From: an uncultured Clostridia bacterium
Lineage (GTDB): Bacteria > Bacillota > Clostridia > Peptostreptococcales > Anaerovoracaceae
Length of the DNA stretch: 8,701 bases
Assembly: GCA_946402595.1 (NCBI GenBank)
Contig: CAMIWY010000046.1
Span: 1 to 8,701, forward strand
Reading direction: 5' to 3'
Position 1 is the first letter of the stretch; each line of letters begins with the position of its first letter. Shown piece by piece: positions 1-5,744 of the stretch. Position numbers and translations under genes: made by a program. The notes beneath the pieces were generated by a model that had not been told where the DNA came from, did not search any database, and saw only the letters and a program-made list of their open reading frames with translations.

Positions 1-2
1 TC

Positions 3-725
3 AAGGCAGCATTCCCTGAGATGGGCATCGCGATGCCGGTAGCAGGTCCTTTCACCAACGCCTCATGCATCAGGCCGGTAGAGAAGATCCTGAGAGATAC
101 AGTAAGGCATCCTGAAGAACTGCATGACCTCCTGAAGTGGTGCGTTGACTATACAGTCGCATATGCTGAGATGTTCGCTGCAGAATTCGGCGGCGGCGGA
201 TGCACCATCTGCGACCCGGTAAGCTGCTCGGATATCCTCGGCAAGAGAAACTACAAGAAGTTCTCAGAGCCTCATCTGGTTGAGCTCATCGAAGGACTGA
301 CACAGGCGCTCGGAAGAAAGCCCGGAATCCACATCTGCGGAAAGACTTCACCTCTGTGGGATGAGATGAGCCAGCTCAAGGTAGCCAACTTCAGCGTAGA
401 CAACATGGAAGACCTCGCAGCTGCAAGAGACATCATGGGACCTCACTTCGGACTCATGGGCAACGTCGCACCTGTAGATGTAATGCTCAACGGAAGCATC
501 GACGATGTAATCGAGACATGCAAAACATGCATCATCAAGGGATCCGAGGCAGAGAACGGATATACACTCGGCACAGGATGCCAGGTACCTATCGGAACAC
601 CGAGAGAGAACTTTGACGCATTTATCTTTGCAACACGCAAGTACGGCAGAGGCGCAAGAAAGGGCTGCCTGCCGCTCGGGATCGCAGAAGAAGCACTGTC
701 CGATGTGATCGAGACCAAGGAATAG
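3..725 (+). CDS. UroD-family corrinoid methyltransferase (MtaA/MtbA/CmuA-like), 5' partial
   Basis: The reading frame is open from base 3 to a TAG at 723-725. The 5' part, roughly 140 residues by comparison with the paralogue at 3841-4866, lies outside the window. Numbering from the codon at base 3, the protein carries the zinc-site pattern of cobamide-dependent methyltransferases of the uroporphyrinogen decarboxylase superfamily: His110-x-Cys112 (HICG) and a distal Cys193 in a GTGCQVPIGTP loop, with a GN pair (LMGNVAP) between them. In this family the zinc activates a thiol or other methyl acceptor or donor, and the methyl group moves to or from a corrinoid protein. The next gene encodes such a protein. 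An extra cysteine group (Cys67, Cys70, Cys75) sits where the paralogues have a Cys-free SDPSG or SDSAG segment. The fold and zinc site are clear. Whether this is the substrate-side or acceptor-side enzyme cannot be told. True UroD (haem synthesis) is unlikely given the HxC...C site and the context. Confidence 0.9.
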   Translation, partial: KAAFPEMGIAMPVAGPFTNASCIRPVEKILRDTVRHPEELHDLLKWCVDYTVAYAEMFAAEFGGGGCTICDPVSCSDILGKRNYKKFSEPHLVELIEGLTQALGRKPGIHICGKTSPLWDEMSQLKVANFSVDNMEDLAAARDIMGPHFGLMGNVAPVDVMLNGSIDDVIETCKTCIIKGSEAENGYTLGTGCQVPIGTPRENFDAFIFATRKYGRGARKGCLPLGIAEEALSDVIETKE

Positions 726-744
726 GATATTCACATATTCTTCA

Positions 745-818
745 GGTGATAATTCTCGAAGAGCTTTTCGCAACATTTTTGTATCCTTACGGGTTGCCCG
801 CTCTTCTGCGAAATCACC
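745..818 (+). other. Intergenic inverted repeats with competing pairings
   Basis: In the 196-base gap before the corrinoid gene, GGTGAT (745-750) can pair with ATCACC (813-818), GAAGAGC (758-764) with GCTCTTC (800-806), and TTCGCA (767-772) with TGCGAA (807-812). The last two pairings cross, so they would be alternatives or a pseudoknot. A small CGGG-TTG-CCCG hairpin sits at 790-800. No T-run follows, so it is not a standard terminator. I see no B12-box resembling a cobalamin riboswitch. It may be an RNA leader element or an attenuating structure between methyltransferase and corrinoid gene; its function is unknown. The rest of the gap (819-906) is AT-rich, with a weak TATATT at 882-887 but no well-placed -35. 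Confidence 0.35.
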
Positions 819-906
819 ATTCAGAATATATGAATATCTAACGGTGTTTTTCTATTTGTAAACCGTAGCAATTGAAGTTAATATATTGAAGATACTAAAA
901 AGTAAC

Positions 907-914
907 AGGAGAAA
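907..914 (+). promoter_or_regulatory. Ribosome binding site of the corrinoid protein gene
   Basis: AGGAGAAA lies 7 to 9 bases before the ATG at 922, which supports that start. No other in-frame ATG close by has comparable spacing. Confidence 0.75.
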
Positions 915-921
915 GTAACTT

Positions 922-1575
922 ATGGCAACTAAAGAAGAATTACTGCAGAAAATGTCCGACTACGTCTTCGAGATGGAAGATGAAGAGATCGCTGATGTAT
1001 GTGAGGAATACATCGAGGCTGGATATGATCCTCTCGACGGAATTCTGCACGGTCTTGTTGACGGAATGAACCGCGCAAGTGACATGTACGATCAGGAAGA
1101 GTACTTCGTAACCGACCTGTTGCTCTGCTCTGATGCGATGTACGCAGGACTCGACGTTCTGAGACCGCACCTTCCTGAAGATGCAAGCATGGGCGACTCG
1201 AAGAAGGCTGTAATCGGCGTTATCGAGGGCGACACACACGATATCGGCAAGAATCTCGTCAAGATCATGATGGAGACTGCAGGATTCGAGATGTATGACC
1301 TCGGAAGAGACGTTCCTATCGACAGCTTCATCGAGAAGGCTAAGGAAGTTGACGCTGACCTCATCATGATGTCCACACTGATGACAACAACCATGCCTGG
1401 CATGAGAACTGTCATCGAGAAGCTCAAAGAGCAGGGCATCAGAGACAACTTCAAGGTAATGGTAGGCGGAAGCCCGATCTCCATGAAGTATGCTGAGGAC
1501 ATCGGCGCTGACGGCTACTCAAGAAACGCTGTTGAGGCTGTAGAAGTAGCCAAGAAGCTCTGCGGAGTAGAATAA
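922..1575 (+). CDS. Methyltransferase cognate corrinoid protein (MtaC/MtbC/MttC type)
   Basis: This 217-residue protein has the usual length and layout of a stand-alone methyl-carrying corrinoid protein. A helical cap domain occupies about residues 1-90 (B12-binding 2 type) and a Rossmann-like cobalamin domain about 93-215. The cobalamin signature is complete: Asp104-x-His106-x-x-Gly109 (DTHDIGKN) with His106 as lower axial cobalt ligand, then Ser151-x-Leu153 and Gly182-Gly183 (MVGGSP). It would accept a methyl group on Co(I) from one methyltransferase and hand it to a second. It is the only corrinoid protein in the window, so the several UroD-family proteins may share it. Its start is supported by the AGGAGA site 9 bases upstream. 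The reactivase gene follows after 29 bases, so the two are very likely co-transcribed. The family is near certain; the methyl substrate is unknown. Confidence 0.96.
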   Translation: MATKEELLQKMSDYVFEMEDEEIADVCEEYIEAGYDPLDGILHGLVDGMNRASDMYDQEEYFVTDLLLCSDAMYAGLDVLRPHLPEDASMGDSKKAVIGVIEGDTHDIGKNLVKIMMETAGFEMYDLGRDVPIDSFIEKAKEVDADLIMMSTLMTTTMPGMRTVIEKLKEQGIRDNFKVMVGGSPISMKYAEDIGADGYSRNAVEAVEVAKKLCGVE

Positions 1576-1588
1576 TAAACCATCACCT

Positions 1589-1594
1589 GGGAGG
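1589..1594 (+). promoter_or_regulatory. Ribosome binding site of the reactivase gene
   Basis: GGGAGG lies 10 bases before the ATG at 1605, inside the 29-base gap after the corrinoid gene. It sets the start and fits translation within a shared transcript. Confidence 0.75.
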
Positions 1595-1604
1595 AAAAGA
1601 TATA

Positions 1605-3407
1605 ATGCCGCTTATTACGGTAATGCCGGAAGGCAAAACTATCGACTATACACCGGGACAGTCGCTCGCTGATCTCATTCTCGGCGCCGGGATCTTCGTT
1701 GACAATGCATGCGGAGGCAAAGGCATCTGCGGAAAGTGCAAAGTCAGGATCCTTGAAGGCGATGCCGGTGATATAACGGAAACGGAACTCAGAATACTCA
1801 AGCAGGAAGAAGTCGAGTCTGGCATCAGGCTCGGCTGTCTTGTCAATCCTGAAGGAGACCTCAAAGTCGAGTCGCTCCAGAAGGAGAAGAAACATGACGT
1901 ACTGGCATCAGGTTATCTGCCTGATTTTGAATTCAATACAGATATCACCAAGATGCCTGTTACAATACACAAGCCTACCCTCGATGATCAGACTCCGTTC
2001 GAAGATCAGATCCTGGAAGAGACAGGCGCTGAGGGCATGGACTATACCGCACTCGGCATTGACTCGATGAAGCCGGGTGAATACACTGCCGTTCTGCACA
2101 ACGGAAGAGTCGTCGGACTTGAACACGGAGACACAACCGGCAGAAGGTTCGGAGTTGCCATAGATATCGGAACGACTACCGTAGTCTGCTCTCTCGTAGA
2201 CATGAACACGGGCGAAGAACTCGGTCACGCATCAGAGATCAATGCGCAGAAGCACTTTGGCCTCGATGTTCTTACGAGGATCACATACGAGATCGAGCAT
2301 CCTGAGGATGGCATCATCAAGCTTCGCAAGGCAATCGTAGGCTCGATCAACAAGATGGTCGGCTCCATCTGCGACAGGTTCAGCGTCAGCACTGATGAGA
2401 TCTACGAGATAACAGTCGGCGCCAACTGCACGATGATGCACATGCTCGTCGGAGTGGATGCTACGCCTATAGGCAAAGCTCCTTTTGCCCCTGTATTCGC
2501 GAAGGCCAAGGACATGAGGGCTGCGGACATCGGGCTCAAGGCTGCACCGGGCGCAAGGCTGTACTGCCTGCCTTCGGTTTCTGCATACATCGGAGCAGAT
2601 ATCGTTGCAGGTGCTTACGTCTGCGACCTTAAGCACCGCAATGGCAATACCATTTTCATCGATATAGGTACCAACGGCGAGATCGTTCTTGCAGCAAACG
2701 GCAGGCTCATGTCGTGCTCATGCGCTGCGGGACCGGCGCTCGAGGGTATGAACATAAGCTCGGGAATGCGTGCTGCTGAAGGAGCCATCGAAGACATCCA
2801 CATCGGTGAGGACGGACTCGAACTCAAGATCATCGGAGACTGCGAGCCTGCAGGCATCTGCGGCAGCGGTATCCTTACGGTAACCAAAGAGCTTCTGAGG
2901 ACAGGCATCGTCCGCAAGACAGGTGCTTTCGTCAAGGCTGACAAGTTCGGACCGGATGATTACAGATCGAAATACATCCTTGTCGATGAAGAGGGAAAGA
3001 GGTCATTTAAGATGACTGACGGCGATGAGCCGCTCTGCATCACGATGGGCGATGTAAGGCAGGTGCAGCTTGCAAAGGGTGCTATCCTGTCAGGCTTCAT
3101 GGCTCTCATGAAGAAGGCCGGGATCGGCATGGAGGACCTGGACAGCGTCCTGATCGCAGGACAGTTCGGTGCACATCTGCCGGCAGACAGCATCACGGGA
3201 ACCGGGATACTGCCGTTTGAGGTCGAGGACAAGATAGAGTACGTCGGCAACACATCCAAGACAGGAGCATATATGGCTCTGATGTCATCGGATGTAAAGA
3301 GAGAGATGGAAGAGCTGGCGCATGAAATGGATTATCTTGAGCTGGGTGCGACTGAGAACTATGAGAGGCTGCTCTCTGAGTGCCTTATTTTCCCAACATT
3401 CAGATGA
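1605..3407 (+). CDS. RACo-type corrinoid reactivation ferredoxin (2Fe-2S plus ASKHA, DUF4445 family)
   Basis: This 600-residue protein matches the reductive activators of corrinoid proteins in acetogens. The N-terminal 2Fe-2S ferredoxin domain (about 1-95) has Cys36, Cys42, Cys45 and Cys78 in plant-type spacing. A linker reaches about residue 180. The large ASKHA ATPase-fold domain then begins with FGVAIDIGTTT (phosphate-1 motif, Asp187, Gly189, Thr190, Thr191), followed by the second motif FIDIGTNGEI (Asp353, Gly355, Thr356, Asn357) and a late AGQFG near 518-522. The role known for the family is ATP-driven reduction of inactive Co(II) corrinoid to Co(I), restoring methyl-accepting activity. 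The length and motifs are intact, with no frameshift. It probably forms one unit with the upstream corrinoid gene. RamA, the archaeal counterpart, has a C-terminal 4Fe-4S ferredoxin instead, so this is the bacterial RACo type. Confidence 0.95.
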   Translation: MPLITVMPEGKTIDYTPGQSLADLILGAGIFVDNACGGKGICGKCKVRILEGDAGDITETELRILKQEEVESGIRLGCLVNPEGDLKVESLQKEKKHDVLASGYLPDFEFNTDITKMPVTIHKPTLDDQTPFEDQILEETGAEGMDYTALGIDSMKPGEYTAVLHNGRVVGLEHGDTTGRRFGVAIDIGTTTVVCSLVDMNTGEELGHASEINAQKHFGLDVLTRITYEIEHPEDGIIKLRKAIVGSINKMVGSICDRFSVSTDEIYEITVGANCTMMHMLVGVDATPIGKAPFAPVFAKAKDMRAADIGLKAAPGARLYCLPSVSAYIGADIVAGAYVCDLKHRNGNTIFIDIGTNGEIVLAANGRLMSCSCAAGPALEGMNISSGMRAAEGAIEDIHIGEDGLELKIIGDCEPAGICGSGILTVTKELLRTGIVRKTGAFVKADKFGPDDYRSKYILVDEEGKRSFKMTDGDEPLCITMGDVRQVQLAKGAILSGFMALMKKAGIGMEDLDSVLIAGQFGAHLPADSITGTGILPFEVEDKIEYVGNTSKTGAYMALMSSDVKREMEELAHEMDYLELGATENYERLLSECLIFPTFR

Positions 3408-3431
3408 TTCGGTAACGGATTCGGTGATTCG
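3406..3431 (+). repeat. Short direct repeats GATTCGGT
   Basis: GATTCGGT occurs at 3406-3413, overlapping the reactivase stop codon, and again at 3418-3425. A third partial copy, GATTCG, follows directly at 3426-3431. The spacing is 12 and 8 bases. It could be a binding site or chance; nothing else supports a role. Confidence 0.3.
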
Positions 3432-3442
3432 TATTACGTAAA

Positions 3443-3700
3443 ATGCGACAAAGCCGGTCGAGTATCTCGAATATAACCCTTTATCTTGAAATATGGCTTT
3501 CAGGGGTTAGGTTATTGACCCCCGGCTCATTATTTGATAGTGAAGGGGTTACAAAAGCGCCAAAAGTATTCGACAGGCATGTGTTTTCGGCAAAAATGCA
3601 GAGAAAATTTAAAGAATTGTCTTCGAACGGGCGACAGATGTGTTTGAATCGCATGATTAAAGCCCGTGAAAGGACTTGGGAAGAACGATTTAACGAATAA
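3443..3700 (+). CDS. Doubtful small ORF, 85 codons, in the region between the two operon blocks
   Basis: An 85-codon frame opens with ATG at 3443 and stops at 3698-3700. I do not recognise the product. No ribosome site precedes the ATG, and the codons (TTA, TTG, CGA, GGG) differ from the CTC/CTG/AGA-rich neighbours. The second half, about residues 40-85, is charged and could form helices. The first half overlaps the inverted repeats at 3474-3522, which argues against coding. It may be a remnant of a degraded or acquired gene, or chance. The 3408-3840 interval otherwise holds only the repeats and promoter-like site listed separately. Confidence 0.15.
   Translation: MRQSRSSISNITLYLEIWLSGVRLLTPGSLFDSEGVTKAPKVFDRHVFSAKMQRKFKELSSNGRQMCLNRMIKARERTWEERFNE
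3474..3522 (+). repeat. GGGTTA/TAACCC inverted repeats with alternative hairpins
   Basis: TAACCC (3474-3479) is complementary to GGGTTA (3504-3509). The same GGGGTTA (3503-3509) also pairs with TGACCCC (3516-3522), giving a 7-bp stem with one G-U pair and the six-base loop GGTTAT. The two pairings exclude one another. A further GGGGTTA stands at 3545-3551. These boxes recur downstream at 3745-3762 and 3788-3793. No T-run follows, so a terminator is not indicated. Confidence 0.45.
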
Positions 3701-3744
3701 AACCATTTTGCGTGTAATCCTTTATACTCAGTAATCAGAGAGAA

Positions 3745-3762
3745 GGGTTAGATTTCTAACCC
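3745..3762 (+). promoter_or_regulatory. Perfect inverted repeat, candidate operator or RNA hairpin
   Basis: GGGTTAGA-TT-TCTAACCC is an 18-base perfect palindrome with 8-base arms, ending 78 bases before the methyltransferase start at 3841. As DNA it resembles a dimeric regulator site; as RNA it would be a 7-bp hairpin with an ATTT loop. No T-run follows. Another GGGTTA lies at 3788-3793, in the -35 zone of the candidate promoter. An operator for a regulator encoded outside the window is the simplest reading, and this is inference. Confidence 0.5.
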
Positions 3763-3788
3763 ACAGACACATAATAATGCTGGTTATG

Positions 3789-3817
3789 GGTTAATTGAGT
3801 TTTCCGGATCCTATAAA
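3789..3817 (+). promoter_or_regulatory. Candidate promoter of the second methyltransferase block
   Basis: TATAAA (3812-3817) matches five of six -10 positions and lies 23 bases before the ATG at 3841. The stretch 17 bases upstream (GGTTAA, 3789-3794) is a poor -35 and overlaps a GGGTTA box, as an activator- or repressor-dependent promoter might. The long gap after the reactivase gene makes an internal promoter plausible. Confidence 0.3.
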
Positions 3818-3827
3818 AACAGATTAT

Positions 3828-3832
3828 AAGGA
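3828..3832 (+). promoter_or_regulatory. Ribosome binding site of the second UroD-family gene
   Basis: AAGGA ends 8 bases before the ATG at 3841. It supports that start, after which the protein begins with the conserved UroD N-terminus. Confidence 0.65.
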
Positions 3833-3840
3833 AACAGAAT

Positions 3841-4866
3841 ATGACTACTGCTAACGAAAGACTTATAAAGATACTGAAGGGTGAGAGGGTCGACAGACCT
3901 GCATGCATCTGCCCGGGCGGTATGATGAACATGGTCACCAAGGAGCTGCAGGATGTTGCGGGTGTATACCTTCCTGAGGCTCACACTGATGCAAGGATGA
4001 TGGCTGACCTCGCGAAGGCCATCGTTGATCAGGGATGCTTTGAGAACTACGGCGTTCCGTTCTGCATGTCCGTTGAGGCTGAGGCTCTCGGCGCTACATG
4101 CACGATGGGCTCGCAGCTCTTCGAGCCGCATATCACGGGATATGCAATTGACACTGTTGAGGACTATAAGAAGCTGAGTCCGATGGACCTTAATTCGGGA
4201 AGGGCAAAAGTCGTTCTCGATGCCATCAGGATCCTCAGGGAGGAGACTCACGATGTTCCGATCATCGGTAACCTCGTTGGACCTGTCAGCGTTGCAAGCT
4301 CGGTAATGGAGCCGACAAGATACTACAAGCAGCTCCGCCAGAAGAGAGAGCTGGCTCATGAGTACATGGAGTTCGTTACAGAGCAGCTGATAAGATTCGG
4401 ACTTGCCGAGGTCGAGGCTGGTGCCAATGTCATCGTCATCTCCGATCCTAGCGGAACTGGCGAGATCCTGGGACCTAAGTTCTTCGACGAGTACGCCGTA
4501 ACATACATCAACAAGGTAGTTGATGCTGTTGCTGCAGCAGGCGCAAGGACCATCGTTCACATCTGCGGCCAGATGAAGGCTGTATATGACAAGGTGGCAA
4601 AAATCCACAGTGATGCGTTCAGCTTCGATGCTGTCGTATCGATCCGTGAGGCGAAGAAGCAGCTTCCGGATAAGGTGATCATGGGCAATGTCAGCACATT
4701 CGCTATCGAGATGCAGGATGGCAAAACGGTTGAGAAACTTACGAAGAACTGCTACAACCAGGGCTCAGACATCATCTCACCGGCCTGCGGACTCGGAATG
4801 GGCTCGCCGCTTGGCAACGTTCAGGAGGTTCTGAAGACTGTAAGGACATTCGGGGCTCAGGAGTAA
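3841..4866 (+). CDS. UroD-family cobamide-dependent methyltransferase (MtaA/MtbA-like), complete
   Basis: At 341 residues this is the full family length. It opens with the typical N-terminal segment NERLIKILKGERVDRP (residues 5-20) and has VEAEALGA (78-85), VGPVSVASSVMEP (146-158) and SDPSG (201-205). The zinc site is complete: His240-x-Cys242 (HICGQ) with the distal Cys316 in PACGLGMGSP, and MGN at 281-283 between them. It would transfer a methyl group between a substrate or thiol acceptor and the corrinoid protein encoded at 922-1575. It heads the second block, 433 bases after the reactivase gene, behind a candidate promoter and operator. The leucine-rich-repeat gene starts 47 bases after its stop. 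The family is clear. Whether it acts as methyltransferase I (substrate side) or II (acceptor side) is not decided by the sequence. Confidence 0.93.
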   Translation: MTTANERLIKILKGERVDRPACICPGGMMNMVTKELQDVAGVYLPEAHTDARMMADLAKAIVDQGCFENYGVPFCMSVEAEALGATCTMGSQLFEPHITGYAIDTVEDYKKLSPMDLNSGRAKVVLDAIRILREETHDVPIIGNLVGPVSVASSVMEPTRYYKQLRQKRELAHEYMEFVTEQLIRFGLAEVEAGANVIVISDPSGTGEILGPKFFDEYAVTYINKVVDAVAAAGARTIVHICGQMKAVYDKVAKIHSDAFSFDAVVSIREAKKQLPDKVIMGNVSTFAIEMQDGKTVEKLTKNCYNQGSDIISPACGLGMGSPLGNVQEVLKTVRTFGAQE

Positions 4867-4900
4867 GTAAATGGCATCATGACTGAAAAGGTCAGATGCA

Positions 4901-4906
4901 GAGGAG
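4901..4906 (+). promoter_or_regulatory. Ribosome binding site that fixes the start of the LRR gene
   Basis: GAGGAG lies 7 bases before the ATG at 4914. The upstream in-frame ATG at 4896 would begin before this site and has no ribosome site of its own, so 4914 is the better start. Confidence 0.7.
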
Positions 4907-4913
4907 ACTGTGC

Positions 4914-5690
4914 ATGTCAGTAATCGTTGACGGTGACAGACTTATAAGATATGAGGATGCTGCGGTGCATTATGTTGTGCCGCAGCATATCAGATATATT
5001 GAGGATCTCGCTTTCTCGGGTGCGGATCATCTTGCCGTGCTTGAGATCCCTGACAGCGTGGATCACATAGGCAATTATGCCTTCAGGATGTGCTACTCAC
5101 TTGAGGAGATAACGCTGCCTCAGAAAGTAGCAGAAGCCGGCGCCGGGCTCTTCCAGCACTGCTGGAAACTTAAAAAGATAAGCCTGCCGGAAGGGATCCT
5201 TATGATCGGCGGCGAGATGTTCGAAAGCTGCCACGCACTTCAGACGCTGGAGATACCGGATTCAGTAGAGAAAATCGACAGGACAGCTTTCTCCGGGTGC
5301 AGGAACCTCAGAGACATCGTCATCAGCCCGGCAAAACTTAAGATGCTGCCGCCTGCCGCAAGATACGCTGCCGTTCTTACGTATATGGAGCGCCGCGCAG
5401 AAAACGCGGATGAGACACTGACTGACGAAACGGAGATGACAGGCCGCAGGATTATCGATGATTTTGCCCGTGACAGACAGGGCAACCTCCTTGACCTTGC
5501 GATCAACAGGCGGAATGCAGAGGCAGTGAGATACATGCTGAAGCGCGGACTTATTGAAGCTGATGCACTGGCTGATTACCTCGAGAAGTCAGCCGAGAGA
5601 AACCGTGTCGAGATCACCGCACTGATGCTCGAATACGGACAGAAAAAAGATAACACGAGGGACCTCTTCGACGAGGACCCGTTCAGATAA
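4914..5690 (+). CDS. BspA-type leucine-rich repeat protein with ankyrin-like C-terminal segment
   Basis: The start at 4914 follows from GAGGAG at 4901-4906 and gives 258 residues. Residues 22-136 hold five consecutive repeats of exactly 23 residues. They begin with a proline-containing stretch such as IPDSV or LPEGI, carry AF/LF/MF near the middle, and most have C-x-x-L before a beta strand. This is the LRR_5 (BspA/TpLRR) pattern. After a polar linker (about 160-188), residues 190-242 form a helical region resembling ankyrin units, with LLDLAINRRN and ALMLEYG as helix motifs. There is no signal peptide, membrane segment or cell-wall anchor, so the protein is probably cytoplasmic, unlike classic surface BspA proteins. 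These modules usually bind proteins. Its position between two methyltransferase genes suggests co-expression, but the partner is unknown. Confidence 0.85.
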   Translation: MSVIVDGDRLIRYEDAAVHYVVPQHIRYIEDLAFSGADHLAVLEIPDSVDHIGNYAFRMCYSLEEITLPQKVAEAGAGLFQHCWKLKKISLPEGILMIGGEMFESCHALQTLEIPDSVEKIDRTAFSGCRNLRDIVISPAKLKMLPPAARYAAVLTYMERRAENADETLTDETEMTGRRIIDDFARDRQGNLLDLAINRRNAEAVRYMLKRGLIEADALADYLEKSAERNRVEITALMLEYGQKKDNTRDLFDEDPFR

Positions 5691-5693
5691 AGA

Positions 5694-5727
5694 GCAGCAA
5701 GTGCTGCAGCGATTTCAGTCAGTGAAA
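5694..5727 (+). other. Two small hairpins before the shortened UroD gene
   Basis: GCAGC (5694-5698) pairs with GCTGC (5703-5707) across AAGT, and TTTCA (5713-5717) pairs with TGAAA (5723-5727) across GTCAG. The second ends two bases before the GGAGGG ribosome site. No T-run follows, so these are not terminators. They could tune translation or mRNA stability, or be chance; both stems are short. Confidence 0.3.
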
Positions 5728-5729
5728 CC

Positions 5730-5735
5730 GGAGGG
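5730..5735 (+). promoter_or_regulatory. Ribosome binding site that fixes the start of the shortened UroD gene
   Basis: GGAGGG directly abuts an in-frame ATG at 5736, which is too close for initiation. The ATG at 5745 is 9 bases away and is the likely start. Confidence 0.75.
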
Positions 5736-5744
5736 ATGGATACA

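Noticed and set aside
872..896. TTGAAG ... GATACT as a promoter for the corrinoid gene
   Set aside because: The spacing is only 13 bases and the -10 match is four of six. TATATT at 882-887 has no -35 at proper distance.
726..921. Possible cobalamin riboswitch before the corrinoid gene
   Set aside because: The B12-box consensus and the expected stem arrangement are not visible, and the gap is short for that class.
3503..3522. Hairpin considered as terminator after the reactivase gene
   Set aside because: The stem is good but no T-run follows, and it sits almost 100 bases beyond the stop.
3811..4608. 265-codon open frame on the minus strand
   Set aside because: It lies almost wholly within the methyltransferase gene at 3841-4866, has a cysteine- and serine-rich unstructured composition, and matches no family I know. 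It is a codon-bias shadow.
4879..4923. 14-codon ORF (ATG 4879) overlapping the LRR gene start
   Set aside because: It has no ribosome site and only short length. The GAGGAG site inside it serves the ATG at 4914.
5736..5744. Upstream ATG of the shortened UroD gene
   Set aside because: It directly abuts the GGAGGG ribosome site, leaving no spacing. The ATG at 5745 is 9 bases away.
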